Source: Thiolapillus brandeum
GTDB taxonomy: Bacteria; Pseudomonadota; Gammaproteobacteria; Chromatiales; Chromatiaceae
Assembly: GCA_011051425.1 (NCBI GenBank)
Contig: DRLF01000148.1
Location: forward strand, 1-14,117
Direction of reading: 5' to 3'
DNA length: 14,117 nucleotides
Positions 1-6,825 of this stretch are shown in pieces. Each line of letters starts with the position of its first letter. The first letter of the stretch is position 1. The notes beneath the pieces are model-generated. The model did no database searches, was not told where the DNA came from, and saw only the letters and a program-made list of their open reading frames with translations. A program made the position numbers and the translations under genes.

Positions 1-372
1 CTCGAATTCAGACCTGAGGAATCGTGCATCAAAGGACGCATTGTGTGCAACTAATGAGAAATCCTGAATAAATTGGGCGAATGAGCACATGGTTTCTTCA
101 CAGGAAGGTGCATTTTGCAACATGCCATTGGTAATGCCTGTGTAGTCTTCAATAAAGAAACTGATTTTGCGACCGGGGTTCATCAGCTGCTGGAATCGGT
201 CAACGATTACACCATCTACCAGCTTTACTGACCCGATCTCGATAGCGCGGTCCCCGTGATCCGGAGACAAGCCTGTGGTCTCGAAATCGAGTACTACAAC
301 AGTGCTGGCGCTGGAATCCACGTCCACCAAACTACTTTGCGGGTGGATATTCCGCGTAGCTGGGGAGATCAT
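1..372 (-). CDS. DnaQ-like DEDD-family 3'-5' exonuclease, partial (C-terminus beyond left edge)
   Basis: The minus strand is open from 372 to base 1 (124 codons) and encodes the N-terminal part of an exonuclease of the RNase T / DNA polymerase III epsilon superfamily, which removes nucleotides from 3' ends using two metal ions. The Exo I motif LDFETTG is visible (Asp29, Glu31 counted from the ATG at 372), followed by [15 protein letters not shown]. The Exo II motif [10 protein letters not shown] follows (Asn111, Asp115). The Exo III motif that would complete the active site lies outside the window. The start is uncertain. ATG at 372 overlaps the end of the upstream GFA gene by 41 bases; TTG 330 or GTG 327/321 would begin just after that gene's stop. 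None has a clear Shine-Dalgarno sequence. Tandem placement on the same strand suggests co-transcription with the GFA gene. The substrate (DNA repair, proofreading-like or RNA) cannot be told from this fragment. Confidence 0.85.
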   Translation of the reverse strand, partial: MISPATRNIHPQSSLVDVDSSASTVVVLDFETTGLSPDHGDRAIEIGSVKLVDGVIVDRFQQLMNPGRKISFFIEDYTGITNGMLQNAPSCEETMCSFAQFIQDFSLVAHNASFDARFLRSEFE

Positions 373-748
373 CGGAACAGGACCATTCGGCACGGGAATC
401 CCAGAAAATACGGGCCTGAGCCGGCAGGGGAGACGGTGAATCCAGTGATCCTGCCGGTATCAGCACAGCATGAAGCTGGGGTATCACACGTGGCATGGGG
501 CTGCCACATTCGCTGCAAAAGCAGTTAAAAAACCGTTCCGCATCAGGAACCTTGTAAGATTTCAGCAGTGATTCACCCTGTGTCCAGGTAATGCCGGTAT
601 GCGGAGTCATCAGCAGATTGCTGGCATGGCCTGTGCCGCTGGATTTACGGCAACGTCCACAGTGGCAGTGATAGAAGCGCAAGGGCTTCCCGGTGACTTC
701 GTATTGTACGCCGCCACATAGGCAGTGGCCTTTAACGGTGCTGGACAT
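332..748 (-). CDS. GFA family (Mss4-like fold) zinc-binding protein
   Basis: This 138-residue protein belongs to the family named after glutathione-dependent formaldehyde-activating enzyme. The family has a small beta-rich Mss4-like fold that carries zinc. The cysteine pattern is complete: C9/C11 in the CLCGG segment, C28/C30/C33 in CHCGRC, and C78/C81 in [10 protein letters not shown]. The length is normal for the family. ATG at 748 is supported by an AAGGA ribosome-binding site at 756-760, seven bases upstream. Few members have a proven activity, and formaldehyde adduct chemistry is known only for a few; here the specific substrate is unknown. It lies directly upstream of the exonuclease gene on the same strand and probably shares its transcript. 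No convincing promoter was found in the stretch before it. Confidence 0.88.
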   Translation of the reverse strand: MSSTVKGHCLCGGVQYEVTGKPLRFYHCHCGRCRKSSGTGHASNLLMTPHTGITWTQGESLLKSYKVPDAERFFNCFCSECGSPMPRVIPQLHAVLIPAGSLDSPSPLPAQARIFWDSRAEWSCSDDLPSYAEYPPAK

Positions 749-1061
749 AGTGTTTTCCTTTCTGGCAGGTGCTCAATACTACGCTATTTCCTGGTGTTGT
801 CATCGGTGCTGATTCGGGCATCGAGCGAGCGGGTGCGGCAGATTCCTGGATCTTTCTGCTTTTACCATGATATTTCAGTGGTGATACACAGAAAAATTAC
901 CGTCCAGGTTATTTAGCAACCTCATAGACCAACTCATGACCGGCCGCTAGTAAAAACTGAGGAGAGCCAAGCCACCGGTGATTTTGTGGGTAGCTGATAA
1001 AAGGCGATGGGAGGAAAGTTAGCCGTGGAATACTGAGCTGCTATTAAACGATAAGGTGGCA

Positions 1062-1092
1062 TTGTTTAATAAGCAAGAATCTTATTAAACAA
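1062..1092. repeat. Perfect 12-bp AT-rich inverted repeat
   Basis: The arms at 1062-1073 (TTGTTTAATAAG) and 1081-1092 (CTTATTAAACAA) are exact reverse complements separated by 7 bases. A third partial copy of the arm (TATTAAAC) occurs at 1042-1049. Neither side is followed by a T run and the stem is AT-rich, so it is not a typical intrinsic terminator. It could be a protein-binding site, a transcript end processed from the ispB-tRNA unit, or a remnant of a small mobile repeat. Confidence 0.7.
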
Positions 1093-1110
1093 AACAGGGA
1101 TGCTTCCTTT

Positions 1111-1170
1111 GGGGTTACTTCTGGCTGTTTCGGATTGCTTCCGGCAATCCGGTCGAACCCCGCAGAAGTA
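1111..1170. repeat. Compound nested inverted repeat 3' of tRNA-Pro
   Basis: The outer arms TACTTCTG (1116-1123) and CAGAAGTA (1163-1170) enclose a tight hairpin, CGGATTGC (1131-1138) with GCAATCCG (1144-1151) around a 5-base loop. A further pair, GGGGTT (1111-1116) with AACCCC (1156-1161), crosses the outer arms, so it would form either an alternative fold or a pseudoknot. There is no T tract on either side. The element lies downstream of the tRNA in its direction of transcription and may affect the 3' end of that transcript, or may be a REP-like intergenic repeat. Its function is unknown. Confidence 0.6.
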
Positions 1171-1201
1171 CTCCACCGAATTAAGGGTGAGTTTTGTTGT
1201 T

Positions 1202-1278
1202 TGGTCGGAGTGAGAGGATTCGAACCTCCGGCCCCTGCCTCCCGAAGGCAGTGCTCTACCAGGCTGAGCTACACTCCG
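1202..1278 (-). tRNA. tRNA-Pro (anticodon CGG)
   Basis: On the minus strand a 77-base cloverleaf is complete. The acceptor stem CGGAGTG pairs with CACTCCG, and the C1-G72 pair is typical of bacterial tRNA-Pro. The D arm is GCTC/GAGC. The anticodon stem CTGCC/GGCAG carries the loop TTCGGGA, giving anticodon CGG, which reads CCG codons. The T arm contains GGTTCGAAT, and the 3' CCA is encoded at 1202-1204. The gene starts only six bases after the ispB stop codon, so it is probably excised from the ispB transcript or transcribed from a promoter inside the end of ispB. Confidence 0.97.
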
Positions 1279-1284
1279 ATTTGA

Positions 1285-2253
1285 TCAGATCGAACGTTGC
1301 ACCGAGAAATCGGCCAGTGCTGCCAGGGCACTGTTGTAGGCGGAAGATGGAAGGACTTCCAGTGCCTTCTTTGCCAGCTCCGCTTCTTCCCTGGCACGGC
1401 GGGCAGTGTAAGCGATTGCGTCCGTGGATTCAATGGCGGCCATCACTTCGTCCACCATGTCGGCACCGCCTTTTTCGATAGCCGTTTTCAGCAGTTTCTG
1501 ATGCTCCTTGCTGCCGGTTTCGATGGCGCGGATCAGCGGCAGGGTGGGTTTTCCTTCTGCAAGGTCATCACCCAGGTTCTTGCCGATGTCTTCATCCGAG
1601 GATCCGTAGTCCAGGGCATCGTCGATCATCTGAAAGGCCATGCCCAGGTGCAGGCCGTAGTCAGCCAGGGCCTGTTCCTCGCATTCGGGACGTTCTGCCA
1701 CGATGGCGGCCAGCCGGGCGCCTGCTTCGAACAGCGTGGCGGTCTTGCGCGTAATCACTTCCCGGTACTGATCTTCCGTGGTATCCGGGTCGTTGCAGTT
1801 GAGCAGTTGAAGTACCTCGCCCTCGGCGATGCGGTTGGTGGCGTGGGAAAGTACGTCCATGACCCGCAGGTTCTGGATTTCCACCATCATTTCGAAGGAT
1901 CGGGAATAGAGAAAGTCTCCTACCAGCACGCTGGCAGCATTGCCCCAGACGGCATTGGCTGTTTCGTTGCTGCGGCGCATATCGGAGCCGTCAACCACGT
2001 CATCGTGCAGCAATGTCGCAGTGTGGATGAATTCAATGATGGCCGCCAGGTTGATATGATGGCTGCCCTGATAGCCGACGGCCAGTGCAGACAGTTGCAC
2101 GATCATGGGGCGCAGGCGCTTGCCGCCACTGTTTACTATGTAGTGACCAATCTGATTGATGAGCACCACGTCTGACTGGAGTCTGTCCAGGATCAGCAGG
2201 TCGGTGGCCCGCATGTCGTCGGCAATGAGATCGCGAATAGCGGAAAGATCCAT
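1285..2253 (-). CDS. ispB: Octaprenyl (polyprenyl) diphosphate synthase
   Basis: This is a 322-residue trans-isoprenyl diphosphate synthase, almost exactly the length of E. coli IspB. It extends farnesyl diphosphate with isopentenyl diphosphate to make the all-trans side chain of ubiquinone or menaquinone. Both aspartate-rich motifs are present: DDVVD at 84-88 in the context LLHDDVVDGSDMRR, and DDALD at 211-215. The substrate-binding GGKRLRPM segment is at 43-50 and GKNLGDDLAEGKPTLP follows the second motif. ATG at 2253 was chosen because the next 14 residues (MDLSAIRDLIADDM) align with the family N-terminus; a longer reading frame to 2337 would add residues the family lacks and would cover the predicted promoter. 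It is divergent from rplU, as in E. coli, and tRNA-Pro follows six bases after its stop. The chain length of the product (C40 is usual in this family) is inferred from similarity. Confidence 0.95.
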   Translation of the reverse strand: MDLSAIRDLIADDMRATDLLILDRLQSDVVLINQIGHYIVNSGGKRLRPMIVQLSALAVGYQGSHHINLAAIIEFIHTATLLHDDVVDGSDMRRSNETANAVWGNAASVLVGDFLYSRSFEMMVEIQNLRVMDVLSHATNRIAEGEVLQLLNCNDPDTTEDQYREVITRKTATLFEAGARLAAIVAERPECEEQALADYGLHLGMAFQMIDDALDYGSSDEDIGKNLGDDLAEGKPTLPLIRAIETGSKEHQKLLKTAIEKGGADMVDEVMAAIESTDAIAYTARRAREEAELAKKALEVLPSSAYNSALAALADFSVQRSI

Positions 2254-2291
2254 CGATAGTGTGGGCCGGTTACTTTGAAACGGGAATACTG

Positions 2292-2320
2292 ATGCTATAG
2301 GGAAACGCCGCTGCTGCCAA
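2292..2320 (-). promoter_or_regulatory. Candidate sigma70 promoter for ispB
   Basis: On the minus strand TTGGCA (2320-2315) is followed after 17 bases by TAGCAT (2297-2292). Transcription would begin about 30 bases before the ispB ATG at 2253. An overlapping TATAGC at 2299-2294 gives a shorter 15-base spacer. The match is moderate. Confidence 0.4.
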
Positions 2321-2348
2321 GGGTTTGGGCAAATCAATCATATCGGGT

Positions 2349-2377
2349 TTGACCTGGGCGGATAATCTGGGTAGAAT
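2349..2377 (+). promoter_or_regulatory. Sigma70 promoter for rplU-rpmA
   Basis: TTGACC (2349-2354) and TAGAAT (2372-2377) are separated by 17 bases, each one mismatch from the consensus. Transcription is expected near 2384, leaving a leader of about 65 bases before rplU. It lies back to back with the candidate ispB promoter. Confidence 0.75.
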
Positions 2378-2449
2378 CCCGCGTCTTTCCGCTGGCCTTT
2401 TGTATTGGGTTGGCCGTTTTAACCGTTTTTTTACCGGAGACATGCAGAC

Positions 2450-2761
2450 ATGTATGCCGTAATTCAGACCGGGGGTAAGCAGTATCGCGTCAGCGAAGGC
2501 ATGACCCTGAAGGTTGAGAAAATCAATGCCGAAGAAGGGTCCAGCGTCGAGTTGGACAAAGTGCTCATGGTTGCCGATGGTGACAACGTACAGGTAGGTA
2601 CGCCTTATCTGGACGGCAAGGTTACCGCCACCGTGAAATCACACGGCAAGGGCAAGAAGGTACATATCGTCAAGTTCAAGCGTCGCAAGCATCACCTGAA
2701 GCGTCAGGGGCATCGCCAGCAGTTTACTGAACTCGAGATCACCGGTATCAACGCAGGCTGA
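2450..2761 (+). CDS. rplU: 50S ribosomal protein L21
   Basis: This is a 103-residue protein, the same length as E. coli L21, a structural protein of the large ribosomal subunit that binds 23S rRNA. It begins [17 protein letters not shown], the hallmark N-terminus, and has the basic segment [16 protein letters not shown] near the C-terminus. A GGAGA ribosome-binding site at 2436-2440 sits nine bases before the ATG. It is followed 12 bases later by rpmA, the near-universal partner, and both are read from the strong promoter at 2349-2377. Confidence 0.98.
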   Translation: MYAVIQTGGKQYRVSEGMTLKVEKINAEEGSSVELDKVLMVADGDNVQVGTPYLDGKVTATVKSHGKGKKVHIVKFKRRKHHLKRQGHRQQFTELEITGINAG

Positions 2762-2773
2762 GGAGAATAGAGC

Positions 2774-3031
2774 ATGGCACATAAAAAAGCAGGCGGCAGT
2801 TCCAGAAACGGTCGCGATTCAGAATCCAAACGCCTCGGCGTCAAGATCTACGGCGGCCAGGCCATCAAGGCCGGCAGCATCATCATTCGTCAGCGTGGCA
2901 CCAAGGTGCATCCTGGTGTCGGTGTTGGCTGTGGCCGTGATCACACCCTGTTCGCGCTGAACGACGGTGTTGTGAAATTCGAGAAGAAGGGGCCAAAGAT
3001 GCGCCAGTTTGTGAGCGTGGTTTCCGCCTGA
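2774..3031 (+). CDS. rpmA: 50S ribosomal protein L27
   Basis: This is an 85-residue L27, the normal length. The start [19 protein letters not shown] is the conserved N-terminal tail, which in E. coli reaches the peptidyl-transferase centre. It begins directly as MAHKKAGGS, so there is no N-terminal extension of the kind cleaved in Firmicutes. The segment [10 protein letters not shown] is also conserved. AGGAG lies just upstream of the ATG. The gene is the second and last of the rplU transcription unit: the terminator at 3058-3083 begins 26 bases after its stop. Confidence 0.98.
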   Translation: MAHKKAGGSSRNGRDSESKRLGVKIYGGQAIKAGSIIIRQRGTKVHPGVGVGCGRDHTLFALNDGVVKFEKKGPKMRQFVSVVSA

Positions 3032-3055
3032 TTGCTGTTTAGCAAGAACTTCTGA

Positions 3056-4176
<1,121 letters not shown>

Positions 4177-4177
<1 letters not shown>

Positions 4178-5301
4178 TGATAACGAGAGACAGCATTTCC
4201 AAAACCCGACGCTGGGTCGTGAAGATCGGCAGCGCCCTGCTCACCGCTGAAGGCCGGGGGCTGGACCGCGGTGCGCTGGGCGGCTGGGTGGATCAGATGG
4301 CCGACTGGCTGGAGCAGGGCAATGAGCTGGTGCTGGTTTCTTCCGGCGCAGTCGCCGAAGGCATGTGCCGCATGGGCTGGAACGAGCGGCCGGAAACCCT
4401 GCACGAACTGCAGGCAGCGGCAGCAATCGGCCAGATGGGCCTGGTGCAGGCCTGGGAAAGCTGTTTTCAGCGCCGGGGCCGTCATACCGCCCAGGTACTG
4501 GTCACCCATGATGACCTGTCCGACAGAAGGCGCTATCTGAACGCGCGCAGTACCCTGCAGACCCTTTTGTCCCTCGGTGTCGTGCCGGTGGTGAACGAAA
4601 ACGACGCGGTAGCCAATGAAGAACTGCGTTTTGGGGATAACGATACCCTGGCTGCCCTGGTGGCCAACCTCATCGAGGCCGACCTGCTGGTGCTGCTCAC
4701 TGATCAGGATGGACTTTTCGATGCGGATCCCCGCACCTCGCGGGATGCCAGACTGATCGAACATGCCCGGGTCGATGACGCCCGTCTCGACGGCTTCGCC
4801 GGGGATTCACGCGGAAGTCTGGGCAGCGGCGGTATGCAGACCAAACTGCGGGCTGCCCGGCTGGCGGCCCGCTCGGGAACGGCAACCATTATCACTTCAG
4901 GCAAGGACAGTGAGGCCCTGAGGGGTATCGCAGCGGGCAAGCAGCTGGGTACCCTGCTGGTACCCTCTCAGGAGCCGGATGCGGCGCGCAAGCGCTGGCT
5001 GGCGGCCCAGTTGCAGGCCCATGGCCAGCTGATCCTGGATGCCGGCGCCGTGAACAAGCTGCAACATGCCGGGTCCAGCCTGCTGGCCGTCGGCGTAACC
5101 GCGGTGGATGGCCGGTTTTCGCGGGGTGAGATGGTGCTTTGCCTCGATCCGCAGGGGCGGGAGGTGGCGCGGGGGCTCGTAAATTACTCATCGGAAGAAG
5201 CGCGTAAAATTGCCGGGCGGCCCAGCCGGGAATTTGAACAGATTCTCGGTTATATGGATGACGAAGAACTGATTCACCGGGACAATCTGGTCGTACTGTA
5301 G
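4177..5301 (+). CDS. proB: Glutamate 5-kinase
   Basis: This is a 374-residue enzyme that phosphorylates L-glutamate with ATP, the first and feedback-inhibited step of proline synthesis. The amino-acid kinase domain (about 10-260) shows [10 protein letters not shown] near 14-23, [13 protein letters not shown] at 51-63, [11 protein letters not shown] at 135-145, [12 protein letters not shown] at 152-163 and [12 protein letters not shown] at 216-227. A C-terminal PUA domain occupies about 280-360. E. coli ProB has 367 residues and the same two-domain layout. The start codon ATG 4177-4179 shares its A with the obgE stop TGA. There is no obvious independent ribosome-binding site, which supports coupling to obgE. 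The partner proA is not in the window. Confidence 0.97.
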
Positions 5302-5310
5302 AAAACATCT

Positions 5311-5323
5311 GATTCAGTGAATC
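5311..5323. repeat. 13-bp palindrome between proB and TauE gene
   Basis: GATTCA-G-TGAATC is a perfect palindrome around a single central base, ten bases after the proB stop. It is too short and too tight to act as a terminator hairpin. It may be an operator or chance. Confidence 0.35.
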
Positions 5324-5368
5324 CTGTCCCTTTTGCACGCCTGTCGATTCCCGGCTGGAGATTGTCCC

Positions 5369-6166
5369 GTGGAACCTGAACTGTACTATGGCCTCTATGC
5401 ACTGCTGGGTGCGTTCGCCGGTGTGCTTGCCGGTTTGATGGGTATCGGTGGCGGCCTGGTCATCGTGCCGGGTCTGCTGTTGCTCTTCCATCTGCAGGGA
5501 TTCGATACGGCTTTCCTGCCCCATATTGCTTTCGGCAGTTCCCTGGCCATCATCGTACCCACCGCGATCTCCTCTTTGTGGGCGCATCACAGGCGTGGTG
5601 CGGTGGACTGGCCGGTGGTGTTCGGGCTGGCCCCCGGCCTGATGCTGGGGGCATTGGCAGGTGCCTGGCTGGCATCGCAGTTCAGCACGGGTCTGCTGAA
5701 GGTGCTGTTCGGGACCTTCCTGCTGCTGGTGGCAGGTCAGATGCTGTCAGCTGTTGCACCCAAAACAGGATCTGCGCCACGGGGGCATCACCGTCTGTTC
5801 CTGCCCGTTGGTGCGGCGATCGGCACGGTATCGGGGCTGGTGGGTATCGGTGGTGGCACCATGACAGTGCCTTTCCTGGTCTGGCAGGGCAAGAGCCTGC
5901 CCGGGGCAGTGGCGACTTCGGCTGCCTGCGGCCTGCCCATCGCTATCGCCGGTGCCCTGGGATTCATGCTCATGGGGCAGGGCCTGGGGGCAGGCTTGTC
6001 CACTGGCTTTGTGTATTGGCCTGCTGTGATCGCCGTGGCGTTGTTTGCTGTACTGGCTGCGCCTCTTGGTGCGCGATTGGCCCACAGTCTTCCTGTTTCG
6101 CTGCTGAAAAAAGGGTTTGCCCTGTTGTTGCTCGTGGTCGGGCTGCGCCTGATCCTTTTCAGTTGA
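5369..6166 (+). CDS. TauE/SafE family membrane permease
   Basis: This is a 265-residue integral inner-membrane protein of the TauE/SafE (DUF81) family. Members are implicated in export or uptake of small anions such as sulfite, sulfoacetate or sulfate. Several hydrophobic segments span the protein, and the internal duplication typical of the family is clear: GLMGIGGGLVIVP at 22-34 and GLVGIGGGTMTVP at 156-168 occupy equivalent places in the two halves. The start was set at GTG 5369 because GGAG at 5357-5360 lies eight bases upstream; an in-frame TTG at 5333 would add 12 polar residues with no ribosome-binding site. It follows proB on the same strand with a 67-base gap. Its stop overlaps the end of the opposing gene at 6159-6719. 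The substrate cannot be assigned. Confidence 0.9.
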   Translation: MEPELYYGLYALLGAFAGVLAGLMGIGGGLVIVPGLLLLFHLQGFDTAFLPHIAFGSSLAIIVPTAISSLWAHHRRGAVDWPVVFGLAPGLMLGALAGAWLASQFSTGLLKVLFGTFLLLVAGQMLSAVAPKTGSAPRGHHRLFLPVGAAIGTVSGLVGIGGGTMTVPFLVWQGKSLPGAVATSAACGLPIAIAGALGFMLMGQGLGAGLSTGFVYWPAVIAVALFAVLAAPLGARLAHSLPVSLLKKGFALLLLVVGLRLILFS

Positions 6167-6719
6167 CGTTGGGATCCCAGAAATTGGGTGCAGTTTCGGG
6201 GGCGGGAGCAGGTGATTCACCGGCTGTGTTGAGGCGGAAGAACTGGATCACCCTGTCTTTCTTGTCCCGCAGGGCGAGCTGATTGTCCTGCATGCGAAAC
6301 TCGAAATCCTGTACCTGTCCGGTGGTGGCATCCTTGAATCGCAGGTGTTCGGGAAGAACCTCAAGGTAGAAATCCCGGTACTGGTCGCGTGCCCAGTACA
6401 TGCGTGCATACTGCTGTTTGATGGCCAGCAGTATGCGGTTCTGACTGGCCCAGGCGCCGTCAAGACTGCCGTCCGGCACCTGGCCCTGTGACAGGGGGGG
6501 CGAGGGAGTCGACGGGTAGGCAGGCATGTATTTCCGGTACTGGGAAGGGTTGCCCGAGTGACCGATCTGTCCGGAGAAATCCTGGTAAAGCTGCATCATT
6601 TCGAAGACATCCAGCATGGAGCGCATCATGTCCACAAAGGGATTGGCATTGTCCCAGTTGCTGGCATTTGCCGGCCCGATGAACAGGAGCAGAACGAAGG
6701 TCTGGATGATCTTTTTCAT
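6159..6719 (-). CDS. Secreted protein of unknown function
   Basis: This is a 186-residue protein whose first 19 residues form a classical signal peptide (MKKII, a hydrophobic core, then ANA before Ser20), so it is probably periplasmic. I do not recognise the family. After the signal come a short helical stretch rich in Met and Phe (27-50), a Pro/Ser linker (about 66-85), a central region that looks ordered (GAWASQNRILLAIKQQYARM at 88-107, followed by aromatic YW and YRDFY), and a charged beta-like segment (138-163), ending in an Ala/Pro tail. There are no cysteines or catalytic motifs. ATG 6719 was chosen because it starts the signal peptide; an in-frame TTG at 6758 would bury it. A TATAAT on the minus strand at 6752-6747 could drive it. 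Its last eight bases overlap the stop region of the TauE gene on the other strand. Confidence 0.75.
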   Translation of the reverse strand: MKKIIQTFVLLLFIGPANASNWDNANPFVDMMRSMLDVFEMMQLYQDFSGQIGHSGNPSQYRKYMPAYPSTPSPPLSQGQVPDGSLDGAWASQNRILLAIKQQYARMYWARDQYRDFYLEVLPEHLRFKDATTGQVQDFEFRMQDNQLALRDKKDRVIQFFRLNTAGESPAPAPETAPNFWDPNVN

Positions 6720-6746
6720 GAAAATGACTACTGGTTGTTTTTTCCA

Positions 6747-6752
6747 ATTATA
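6747..6752 (-). promoter_or_regulatory. Candidate -10 box for the secreted protein gene
   Basis: TATAAT on the minus strand (6752-6747) lies 27 bases before the ATG at 6719. No good -35 hexamer is found at 16-18 bases upstream, so the assignment rests on the -10 alone. The divergent cyclase-like gene begins at 6826, and its own promoter must also lie in this 106-base interval. Confidence 0.35.
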
Positions 6753-6825
6753 GTTCAAGGGTTAGACTGTTGAAAAAGTATGGCGTAAATTGTTTTCAGC
6801 GCGTCTGGTATGGAGAGGAGAATTT

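Larger units (their letters stand above)
749..1201. other. Gene-free interval between GFA gene and tRNA-Pro
   Basis: This stretch of about 450 bases contains no open reading frame with a usable start and ribosome-binding site. It holds the GFA ribosome-binding site at its left end and, toward the tRNA, two inverted repeats that are listed separately (1062-1092 and 1111-1170). I see no second copy of the tRNA-Pro 3' end, so there is no sign of an integrated element using the tRNA as an attachment site. A minus-strand open stretch from 1040 to 909 has no start codon and was not called. Its base composition is more AT-rich around 1040-1100 than the neighbouring genes. Confidence 0.6.

Noticed and set aside
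909..1040. Minus-strand open stretch of about 43 codons that reads like a protein C-terminus
   Set aside because: It has no start codon between its stops and no match I can name; it could be a gene remnant but there is no positive evidence.
1111..1170. Integron attC site
   Set aside because: Nested arms suggested it, but the core sites (GTTRRRY and RYYYAAC) are not present at the ends and there is no cassette structure.
749..1201. Integrated element using tRNA-Pro as attachment site
   Set aside because: There is no integrase gene and no repeat of the tRNA 3' end beyond a seven-base GGTTCGA match at about 1152-1158 on the minus strand, which is too short.
1297..2175. Plus-strand open frame of 292 codons opposite ispB
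   Set aside because: It is the antisense shadow of a well-conserved ispB, has no ribosome-binding site, and its translation is His/Gln-rich with no recognisable motif.
5333..5368. TTG start that would extend the TauE-family protein by 12 residues
   Set aside because: The GTG at 5369 has GGAG eight bases upstream, whereas the TTG has no ribosome-binding site and the added residues are polar and atypical.
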